Assembly: GCA_034434635.1 (NCBI GenBank)
Contig: DAOTYX010000126.1
Span: 1 to 12,620 of the forward strand
Length of the DNA stretch: 12,620 nt
DNA from: DAOTYX01 sp034434635
GTDB lineage: Bacteria; Chloroflexota; Anaerolineae; B4-G1; DUEL01
Direction: 5' to 3'
Below are positions 6,172 to 12,620 of the stretch, one piece after another (positions within the stretch are counted from its first letter, which is position 1; each line of letters starts with the position of its first letter). The translations under genes and the position numbers were made by a program. The notes below the pieces were generated by a model, which was not told the DNA's origin, searched no databases, and was given only the letters and a program-made list of their open reading frames with translations.

Positions 6172-6777
6172 TTACAGATACGGCTCACAGCGCAGCAGCG
6201 CCAGCGCACTGTGACCGTCCACTATCTCCCCGTTGCGGGCCATCTCCAGGGCGCGCGGGATGGGGGTCAGGTGGACCTCGATGATCTCCCCCGGCTCGGG
6301 GCGGGGCGGGCGCTCGAAGCGGACGTCGCGAGCCAGGGTGATATGGCAGGTCTCGTCGAACAGGCTGGTCCCAGGACGGAAGGCGCCGATATAGAGCCAA
6401 TTGTCGCTCTCGCCGCCGATCTCCTCGGCCAGTTCCCGTCGCGCCAAATCGAGGGGATGGCCTTGAAAGTCATGGAAGCCGCCAGCGGGCACCTCCCAGC
6501 ACCAGTCGTCCAGCGTGTAGCGGAACTGGCGGATGAGGGCGATCTCTCCGGCTGCGGTCACCGGCACCACCCAGACCGCGCCAGCAGCCTGGATGTAGGT
6601 GTACGGCGCGATGTGGCCGTCGGGCCAGATGACGCGATCCTCGCGGATGCGGAACATGCGGTAGGTGTACGGGAAACTCGTCTCCAGCCACTGCCAGCCA
6701 TAGGCGCGACTGTTCGGCTTGTCGCCGGCGGGATGCGCAATGGGTTCCTGGGGTGAACGGGGATTATGTGTCGCCAT
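6172..6777 (-). CDS. Nudix hydrolase, ADP-ribose pyrophosphatase-like
   Basis: This 201-residue protein would hydrolyse a nucleoside diphosphate linked to another group, most likely ADP-ribose or a nucleotide sugar, in the cytoplasm. The order of elements fits the NudF/ADPRase group: an N-terminal strand segment with VIWPDGHIAPYTYI, then the core beginning AAGAVWVVPVT, then IRQFRYTLDDWCWEVPAGG, the Nudix box at 100-122, and a C-terminal EIIEVHLTPIPRALEMARNGEI. In the box the metal-binding part REL-A-EE-I-G (114-121) is intact, but the first glutamate of GX5EX7REUXEEXGU is glycine 106. The start is ATG at 6775-6777. No Shine-Dalgarno precedes it, and a promoter lies so close that the mRNA may be leaderless. 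Its stop is 201 bp before the kinase start, so co-transcription with the kinase is uncertain. Confidence 0.92.
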   Translation of the reverse strand: MATHNPRSPQEPIAHPAGDKPNSRAYGWQWLETSFPYTYRMFRIREDRVIWPDGHIAPYTYIQAAGAVWVVPVTAAGEIALIRQFRYTLDDWCWEVPAGGFHDFQGHPLDLARRELAEEIGGESDNWLYIGAFRPGTSLFDETCHITLARDVRFERPPRPEPGEIIEVHLTPIPRALEMARNGEIVDGHSALALLRCEPYL

Positions 6778-6786
6778 GGTAGCATT

Positions 6787-6814
6787 AGTTTAGCCTAATC
6801 TGTCGGCGTGTCAA
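6787..6814 (-). promoter_or_regulatory. Promoter of the Nudix gene, probably giving a leaderless mRNA
   Basis: The minus strand has TTGACA (6809-6814), a 16-nt spacer and TAAACT (6787-6792, four of six matches to TATAAT). The expected start is near 6780, about three bases before the ATG, and there is no Shine-Dalgarno. The -10 region overlaps a short palindrome: TTAG-C-CTAA (6790-6798) lies inside ATTAG...CTAAT (6784-6799), a possible operator. Confidence 0.55.
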
Positions 6815-6991
6815 GCGGCGGGTGAAACCTTTTCTCACTTCCCAACGTCTGGAAGTTGTGTAAACTGGGAGTGTCCTCGAATAGCCCGTCGCCAGCGTAT
6901 CCCTGTGCGTCGACGGGCGGCGTTGGGGTGCCGCCCTGTGACCATTCGGATGGGCTCTGGGGGCAGAAGCACGCGGCCCAGGGGAGCAGCG

Positions 6992-7000
6992 TGCTATGGT
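6992..7000 (+). promoter_or_regulatory. Weak extended -10 candidate upstream of the macroglobulin gene
   Basis: TGCTATGGT has the TGn extension and four of six -10 matches, and would start transcription about 17 nt before the ATG. I see no -35 at the right distance. This is the best candidate I found, but it is weak. Confidence 0.25.
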
Positions 7001-7011
7001 TCTGTTGTCGC

Positions 7012-7017
7012 AAGGAG
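7012..7017 (+). promoter_or_regulatory. Shine-Dalgarno of the macroglobulin gene
   Basis: AAGGAG lies six nucleotides before the ATG at 7024. It fixes the start, and the resulting N-terminus is a clean lipoprotein signal peptide. Confidence 0.85.
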
Positions 7018-7023
7018 AGGAAG

Positions 7024-10000
7024 ATGGACCCCAAACTGTTGCAGAAGGTCACGGCTATCATCGTGTTGCTTGGCTTGCTGGGCGGCTGCGGGCCGGCGAC
7101 GACCCCTTCTCCCACCCCCCGCCCGCCCTACGTCCCCCCACCGCCTGGCACCGTCTCGCCCGTCATCATCCAACGCACTCCAGAACCCGGGGAGGAACTG
7201 CCCCTCGACGGTGCGGTCGAACTGGTCTTCGACCGGCCGATGGACCGCGAATCGGTCGAGGCGGCCTTCTCCATCGCCAACGTCCGTGGCTCGTTCGAGT
7301 GGCGGGACGAGCGCACGCTGCGTTTCAAGCCCGCCCAGGGGCTGGAACGGGATGCCGAGTACGAGGTCTACCTGGCCCCCACCGCCCGTGACGCCGAGGG
7401 CCAGCCGCTCGATGGCGCCTATACCTTCCGCTTCCGTACCGTGGGCTATCTGGAAGTCTCCCAGGTCATCCCTGCCCCCGGCTCCGCCGACGTCGCCGCC
7501 GACGGCACCATCACCCTGATGTTCAACCGTCCTGTCGTGCCGCTGTTGGCCCCATCCGACCCCGCGCGCGCGGACCTGCCGAACCCGGTCACCTTCGACC
7601 CGCCCATCGCCGGCCGCGGCGAATGGCTGAACACCTCGATCTACGTCTTCACCCCTGATGAGCCGCTGGCGGGTGGAACAACCTACACGGGACGCGTCGC
7701 CGCCGGCCTGGCCGATACCACTGGCGGCCTGCTCGCCGAGACGTACACCTGGTCCTTCTCCACACAGCCGCCGGGCGTGGTGTGGGTCACCCCGACCGAA
7801 GGGGCTACCCTCGTGCCGGTGGACGGCCCCATCCAGGTCACTTTCAACATGCCGGTGGATCCCGACAGCGCCCAGCGGGCCTTCTCTCTGCGCCCGGCCG
7901 GCCTCCTGGGGGAGCAGATAGCGGGAACGTTCGCCGTGCTCAGCAACACGCTCGTCTTCACCCCCAGCGCGCGGCTGTCCTTCGACCAGGAGTACGTGGT
8001 CACGATAGGTGCCGGTCTCCGGGGCCTGGGCGGCGGGAGAGGGATGCCAGACGACTACTCCTGGCGCTTCACCACCGTCCCCCTGCCGCGCATCCTGAGT
8101 ACCGATCCAGCCGATGGCCAGCAGAATGCTTCCCCCTATACGCCGTTCATCATCTACTTCAACACCCGGATAGACCCGGCCACGGTGATGCCCAACCTGG
8201 AGATGGAGCCCCCTCTGTCACCGACGAGCACCTACACCTACTACAACGAATGGGACAACTCCTTTGTCCTCGGCTTCGACGTGCGGCCCAGCACGGACTA
8301 CACCGTCCGCATCGGCCCGAACATCGCCGACCCCTACGGCAACGTCACGGGGCAGGAGATGACCGTCCGCTTCCGCACCGCACCGCTCGACCCGGCGGTG
8401 TGGATCAACCTGCCCGACGTGGTGGGCACCTACAGCGCCTACGAGCCGGCCCGCCTGTTCGTCGGCCACCTCAATGTGAACCGGGTCAACCTGGCGCTTT
8501 ACCGCCTCGCCACGACCGAGTACTTTGCTGCCCAGGAGGACTGGTACGACTACAATCCGCCTTCCTCCGCGCTCATCCGTCGCTGGTCCGTACCCGTGGA
8601 GGCGGCGCGGAATGAGATGGCCTACACGCCGGTGGACCTGGTCGAAGGGGGTGGGCGGCTGGAGCCGGGGCTGTACGTCCTGGAACTGCGCGCCGACGGC
8701 GTCTCCTTCGACCGCTGGCTGCACCGGCACGTCCTGGCTGTCAGCGCGATCAACCTCACCGTCAAGAGTGACGAGCGGGAGACGCTGGTGTGGGCCACCG
8801 ACCTGGAGACCGGCGCGCCGGTGAGCGGACTGCGTCTGAGCGCTTATAACTACACCGGCACGAGGTACGGCACGGCCACCACCGACGACGACGGCCTGGC
8901 CACGCTGCCGGGGTACCGGAACACCGGCTGGCTCAGCATCCTGGTCATCGGTGACGAGCCCTTCACCATGGGCAGCCCCGACTGGAACAACGGCATCTCT
9001 ATCTGGGAGTTCGGCCTGTCCGCGGAGAGCCTCTCGGCCTGGCGCGGCCACATCTACACCGACCGACCCATCTACCGACCTGGGCAGACGGTCCACTTCC
9101 GCGGCATCCTGCGCCAGGAGGCGGACGTCCACTACACCCTGCCGCCCAACGCCACGGTGCAGGTGACGGTCTACGACGCCGCCTACCAGCAGGTCTACCA
9201 GGAGTACCTGCCGCTGGACGAGTTTGGCGCGTTCACCGGCGAGGTCGCCCTGGCCGAGGGGGCATCGCTGGGGCAGTACAGCATCGAAGTGACGGTGAGC
9301 GGCCAGGTCTTCTATGGTTACTTCCAGGTGGCGGCCTACCGTCCCCCGGAGTTCGAGGTGGTTGTCACGCCGCGGCAGGCGGAGATCCCCCGCGGTCAGT
9401 CCACTCAGGCTACGGTGGAGGTGCGCTACTTCTTCGGTGGGCCGGTGGCGAACGCGCCGGTCGAATGGCACGTTATGGCCGACCAGGGGTATCGCTTCGC
9501 CCCTGACCAGTTCGGCCGCTACACCTTCACCGACACCGACGATCCGTGGGTCTGCTTCGACTGCTGGTGGTACAGCGGGCCCGGGCCGACGGTCATCCTC
9601 AGCGGCTCTGGCACCACCGACGCCGAGGGCCGGCTGACCATTGCCATCCCCGCCAACCTGCGCTGGGCGGACGGCGAGCCAATCACCCAGAGCGTCCGCC
9701 TGACCGTGGAGGCCACCGTCACCGGCAATGACGGGCAGGTCATCTCTGGCCGCGCTGACCTTATCGTCCACCGCGGCGAGTTCTACATCGGCCTGGCCCC
9801 GCGGGAGTATGTGGGCCGCGCCGGGGAGGAGATGAAAGTGGATGTGGTGACGGTAGACTGGGCGGGCGACCGGTTGCCCGGCCGGCGCCTGGACTTCACC
9901 GTCTACCGTCGCGAGTGGATCAACACCTGGGTGGAAAACGGGTCCGGCGGGGGGGAGTGGCGCTGGGAGACCAGCGATACCCCCGTCGCCAGCGGCACGC

Positions 10001-12620
10001 TGACCACCTCTGCCCAGGCCGAGGGGGTGGTCGCCTTCACCCCACCCCAGGGCGGCGCCTACCGTGTCGTCGTACGCGGGCGGGACGCGCGCGAGCGGCT
10101 GGTGCAGTCCAGCCTCTTCACCTGGGCCAGCGGTCCGGAGTACGTCTCCTGGCGGCGCTCCAACGACGACCGCATCACCCTGATCAGCGACCGCTCCACC
10201 TACCGCCCCGGCGACACGGCCGAGATTCTCATCCCCAGCCCCTACGCTGGCGAGCAGTGGGCCCTGGTGACGGTCGAACGCGGCACCATCCTCCAGCGCG
10301 AAGTGGTGCGGCTGGAGTCGAACTCCACCATCTACCGGTTGCCCATCACTGCCGACCACGTGCCCAATATCTACGTGGGCGTGGTCATCGTGCAGGGGCG
10401 ACAGGCAGCGTTGGCGGCAGCCCAGGGCGGTCCGGCGGTGGCGAGCCACAAAGTGGGCTACGTTGCCCTGACGGTGGAACCGGAACCGCAGACGCTGAGC
10501 ATCACCGCCACGCCGTCCACCGCGCAGGCGGAGCCCGGCGCGCAGGTGACCTACGACATCCGCGTCACCGACGCCACCGGCGAGCCGGTGGCGACCAGCC
10601 TGTCGCTCGACCTGGTGGACAAGGCTGTCCTCAGCCTCCAGCCGCGCACGCCCAACGCCATCGTTGAAGCCTTCTACGGCCGGCGCGGCCTGGGCATCAC
10701 CACCGGCAGCGGCCTGGCGGTCTCGGTCAACCGTCTGCTGCTCGAGCAGATCGAGGAGATGCTGCGGGAGAGCGGCGCCGGCGCGGCCAGGGGCGGTGGG
10801 GCGGAGGTGCCGATAGTCGTTGCGGCTACACCGGCGATGATGCTCCCTGCACCGCGGGAGGCGGTCTCCCAGGAGGCGTATGATCTGGCGGCGCTACTGC
10901 CGGCGGGGGTCGAACTGCGCCAGGAGTTCGCCGACACGGCCTACTGGAACGGCTCCATCACCACTGCCGCCGATGGCACGGCTCAGGTGACGGTGGACCT
11001 GCCCGACAACCTGACCACCTGGGTCTTCCGCGCCGTGGGCGTGACACGGGCCACGCAGGTGGGCGAGGCCACGTCGGAACTCCTGGTGACCAAACCGCTG
11101 CTGATCCGCCCGGTCGTCCCGCGCTTCTTCGTGGTGGGGGATCACGTGCGGCTGGCGGCTATTGTCAACAACAACACCGACCAGGCCCTCGACGTGACCG
11201 TGACGATGGCTTCCACTGGCCTCACCCTCGACGAAACACGCACCACGCAACACGAAACCGTGGTCACCATCCCCGCTGGCACGGAACAGGAAGTCGCCTG
11301 GTGGGTCACCGTGGATGACGTGCCGCAGGTCGAACTGGCCTTCGCCGCCGTCTCCGGCGAGTACTCCGACGCCGCCCGTCCCCGCCTGACCACCGGGCCG
11401 GATGGCACGCTGCTGGTCTACCGCTACACCGCGCCGGAGATCGTCGGCACCGGCGGACAACTGGTGGGCGAGGGGAGCCGCACCGAGGCGGTCGCTGTCC
11501 CGCCGCGCTACGACAACCGCCGCGGTGAGCTCTCCATCCGCCTTGACCCCTCACTGGCCGCCGGGATGCAGGACGGGCTGGACTACCTGGAACACTTCGA
11601 GTACGAATGCACCGAGCAGACCGTCAGTCGTTTCCTGCCCAACGTCCTCACCTACCGCGCCCTGCAGGAGTTGGGCATCGCGGACCCCGAACTGGAGGCC
11701 CGCCTGCCGGGGCTGGTGCAGGAGGGGCTCGACCGGCTCTACCTCCAGCAGCACGATGATGGTGGCTGGGGCTGGTGGTCGAATGACGACTCCAACCCCT
11801 ACCTGACCGCCTACGTCATCTTCGCCCTGGACAAGGCCGCCGAGGCCGGCTTCGAGGTACGCTCGGACGTGCTGTCGCGCGGGTTGGACTTCCTGAGCAC
11901 TCAACTGGTTGCCGCCCGTGACCTGCGCTCCTATCAGGAGGCCAACCGCCAGGCGTGGATCCTCTACGTGATGGCCGAGGCGGGACGGACCGGGCAGGCC
12001 AGCGAACGCACCGACGACCTGTACGCCGCCCGCGAGAAACTGAGCCACTACGGCCGCGCCTTCCTGGCGCTCACCCTCAGCCTGATCCGCCCGGAGGACA
12101 GCCGCATTGCGACGCTCCTTTCCGACATCCAGAACGCGGCCATCCTCAGCGCCACCGGCGCGCACTGGGAGGAGCGCGAGTACGACTGGTGGGCGATGAA
12201 CACCGACACCCGCTCCACCGCTGTCATCCTGGACGCGCTGGCGCGGCTGGACCCGCAGAATGACCTGATCCCCAATGTGGTGCGCTGGCTGATGGTGGCG
12301 CGGCAGGAGGGCATCTGGGAGACCACCCAGGAGACCGCCTGGGCGCTGATCGCGCTGACCGACTGGATGCGTGTCACCGGCGAATTGCGCGGTCAGTATG
12401 ACTACGGCGTGCAGCTGAACGATGAAATGCTGGCCTCCGGCAACGTCACACCGGAGAACGTGCGCGAGTCGGTGCGGCTGAGCGTGGACGTGGCCGACCT
12501 GCTGGCCGGCAGCAATCGCCTGACCATCGGACGCGGCCCTGGCGAGGGGCGCCTCTACTACACCGCCCACCTGCGCGTCTTCCTGCCGGTGGAGGAGATC
12601 GAGCCGCTGAACCGGGGGAT
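7024..12620 (+). CDS. Bacterial alpha-2-macroglobulin family lipoprotein, thioester-containing (3' end outside window)
   Basis: The open frame runs 1865 codons to the window edge without a stop. By family it is a protease trap: cleavage of a bait region exposes a thioester that covalently captures the attacker. Residues 1-22 are a lipoprotein signal (KLLQK, hydrophobic core, LLGGC with C22 as lipid anchor), followed by a Pro/Thr linker (24-46). Four Big_5-like Ig domains follow (about 46-140, 141-248, 249-351, 352-453). Macroglobulin domains contain TDRPIYRPGQTVHFRG (679-694) and SDRSTYRPGD (1055-1064). LVDKAVL (1197-1203), a low-complexity bait-like stretch (about 1245-1298), DTAYWNGS and LPDNLTTW (1326-1333) match the A2M core. 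The thioester CTEQ is at 1529-1532, followed by the helical thioester domain with DGGWGWW, MNTDTRSTA and TTQETAWAL. The receptor-binding-like C-terminus is incomplete. I see only four cysteines. E. coli YfhM (about 1650 residues) is shorter. No pbpC is visible next to it. Confidence 0.95.
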   Translation, partial: MDPKLLQKVTAIIVLLGLLGGCGPATTPSPTPRPPYVPPPPGTVSPVIIQRTPEPGEELPLDGAVELVFDRPMDRESVEAAFSIANVRGSFEWRDERTLRFKPAQGLERDAEYEVYLAPTARDAEGQPLDGAYTFRFRTVGYLEVSQVIPAPGSADVAADGTITLMFNRPVVPLLAPSDPARADLPNPVTFDPPIAGRGEWLNTSIYVFTPDEPLAGGTTYTGRVAAGLADTTGGLLAETYTWSFSTQPPGVVWVTPTEGATLVPVDGPIQVTFNMPVDPDSAQRAFSLRPAGLLGEQIAGTFAVLSNTLVFTPSARLSFDQEYVVTIGAGLRGLGGGRGMPDDYSWRFTTVPLPRILSTDPADGQQNASPYTPFIIYFNTRIDPATVMPNLEMEPPLSPTSTYTYYNEWDNSFVLGFDVRPSTDYTVRIGPNIADPYGNVTGQEMTVRFRTAPLDPAVWINLPDVVGTYSAYEPARLFVGHLNVNRVNLALYRLATTEYFAAQEDWYDYNPPSSALIRRWSVPVEAARNEMAYTPVDLVEGGGRLEPGLYVLELRADGVSFDRWLHRHVLAVSAINLTVKSDERETLVWATDLETGAPVSGLRLSAYNYTGTRYGTATTDDDGLATLPGYRNTGWLSILVIGDEPFTMGSPDWNNGISIWEFGLSAESLSAWRGHIYTDRPIYRPGQTVHFRGILRQEADVHYTLPPNATVQVTVYDAAYQQVYQEYLPLDEFGAFTGEVALAEGASLGQYSIEVTVSGQVFYGYFQVAAYRPPEFEVVVTPRQAEIPRGQSTQATVEVRYFFGGPVANAPVEWHVMADQGYRFAPDQFGRYTFTDTDDPWVCFDCWWYSGPGPTVILSGSGTTDAEGRLTIAIPANLRWADGEPITQSVRLTVEATVTGNDGQVISGRADLIVHRGEFYIGLAPREYVGRAGEEMKVDVVTVDWAGDRLPGRRLDFTVYRREWINTWVENGSGGGEWRWETSDTPVASGTLTTSAQAEGVVAFTPPQGGAYRVVVRGRDARERLVQSSLFTWASGPEYVSWRRSNDDRITLISDRSTYRPGDTAEILIPSPYAGEQWALVTVERGTILQREVVRLESNSTIYRLPITADHVPNIYVGVVIVQGRQAALAAAQGGPAVASHKVGYVALTVEPEPQTLSITATPSTAQAEPGAQVTYDIRVTDATGEPVATSLSLDLVDKAVLSLQPRTPNAIVEAFYGRRGLGITTGSGLAVSVNRLLLEQIEEMLRESGAGAARGGGAEVPIVVAATPAMMLPAPREAVSQEAYDLAALLPAGVELRQEFADTAYWNGSITTAADGTAQVTVDLPDNLTTWVFRAVGVTRATQVGEATSELLVTKPLLIRPVVPRFFVVGDHVRLAAIVNNNTDQALDVTVTMASTGLTLDETRTTQHETVVTIPAGTEQEVAWWVTVDDVPQVELAFAAVSGEYSDAARPRLTTGPDGTLLVYRYTAPEIVGTGGQLVGEGSRTEAVAVPPRYDNRRGELSIRLDPSLAAGMQDGLDYLEHFEYECTEQTVSRFLPNVLTYRALQELGIADPELEARLPGLVQEGLDRLYLQQHDDGGWGWWSNDDSNPYLTAYVIFALDKAAEAGFEVRSDVLSRGLDFLSTQLVAARDLRSYQEANRQAWILYVMAEAGRTGQASERTDDLYAAREKLSHYGRAFLALTLSLIRPEDSRIATLLSDIQNAAILSATGAHWEEREYDWWAMNTDTRSTAVILDALARLDPQNDLIPNVVRWLMVARQEGIWETTQETAWALIALTDWMRVTGELRGQYDYGVQLNDEMLASGNVTPENVRESVRLSVDVADLLAGSNRLTIGRGPGEGRLYYTAHLRVFLPVEEIEPLNRG
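10756..10917 (+). other. Putative bait region of the macroglobulin (about residues 1245-1298)
   Basis: Between the conserved LVDKAVLSL and REFADTAYW-like blocks lies a segment rich in Ala, Gly, Pro and Met with scattered Arg and Glu, for example ESGAGAARGGGAEVP and ATPAMMLPAPREA. In human A2M the bait region sits between the matching blocks (VDQSVL and YFPETWIWD). The position and protease-accessible composition support this. Its boundaries are my estimate. Confidence 0.55.
11231..11258 (+). repeat. Heptamer tandem repeat inside the macroglobulin coding sequence
   Basis: Four 7-bp units run in a row: ACGAAAC, ACGCACC, ACGCAAC and ACGAAAC. They fit ACG[AC]A/C-AC-type repeats with period 7 and keep the frame open, encoding part of DETRTTQHETVV just before the thioester domain. 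The tract is AC-rich and uses ACA, GAA and CAA codons unlike its GC-ending surroundings. It may be an inserted or expanded intergenic-type repeat. Confidence 0.75.
11608..11619 (+). other. Thioester site CTEQ (C1529-Q1532)
   Basis: The codons at 11608-11619 read Cys-Thr-Glu-Gln, matching the CxEQ thioester signature of complement/A2M proteins, with the Cys and Gln that form the internal thioester both present. This is consistent with a working covalent trap, unlike lineages that lack the cysteine. Confidence 0.9.

Noticed and set aside
8218..10449. 743-codon open frame on the minus strand, opposite the macroglobulin gene
   Set aside because: It is antisense to a gene with clear family motifs throughout. 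Its product is a low-complexity mix rich in Gly, Val, Arg and His with no recognisable domain, as expected from high-GC codon shadowing.
7024..12620. New defence system centred on the macroglobulin gene
   Set aside because: The protein is a member of a known bacterial family, and nothing adjacent in the window suggests a multi-gene defence locus.

Overview
The window is GC-rich bacterial DNA with short intergenic gaps, GTG/TTG/ATG starts and clear sigma-70-type promoters. A soluble PAS-PAS-GAF(x4) histidine kinase, an alpha-2-macroglobulin lipoprotein carrying several N-terminal Ig-like domains, and short GGG-rich and AC-rich tandem repeats in and around genes all recall Chloroflexota (Anaerolineae/Caldilineae-like). 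That assignment is inference from gene style, not from a marker gene.

Layout, left to right. Positions 1-270 are non-coding: a degenerate 43-bp tandem repeat that runs in from the left edge, then an 8-bp CCCAGTTT-type array ending exactly at the stop codon of the first gene. Four genes then read leftward (minus strand): a thiolase (271-1482), a TetR-family repressor (1537-2208), a 1204-residue cytoplasmic sensor histidine kinase (2356-5970) and a Nudix hydrolase of the ADP-ribose pyrophosphatase type (6172-6777). A divergent 246-bp gap separates these from a rightward gene starting at 7024. It encodes a very large bacterial alpha-2-macroglobulin lipoprotein with an intact CTEQ thioester, and it runs off the right edge after 1865 codons.

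The TetR gene and the thiolase look like a two-gene operon. A consensus promoter (TTGACA-N16-TATAAT, 2254-2281) lies upstream of the repressor, alternating GTCA/TGAC half-sites overlap its -10 and start region, and the two genes are 54 bp apart. The likely picture is an autoregulated TetR repressor controlling an acyl-CoA/ketoacyl-CoA step. The kinase has no response regulator in the window and is an orphan here. The Nudix gene has a promoter so close to its ATG that its mRNA may be leaderless. The macroglobulin is a surface-anchored protease trap by family precedent and is unrelated to its neighbours.

I found no convincing new multi-gene system. The most noteworthy points are the TetR operator/promoter, a 10-mer shared between the TetR promoter and the thiolase leader, the G-quadruplex-capable array abutting the thiolase stop, an in-frame heptamer repeat inside the macroglobulin gene, its isolated CxxC, and the altered Nudix box.
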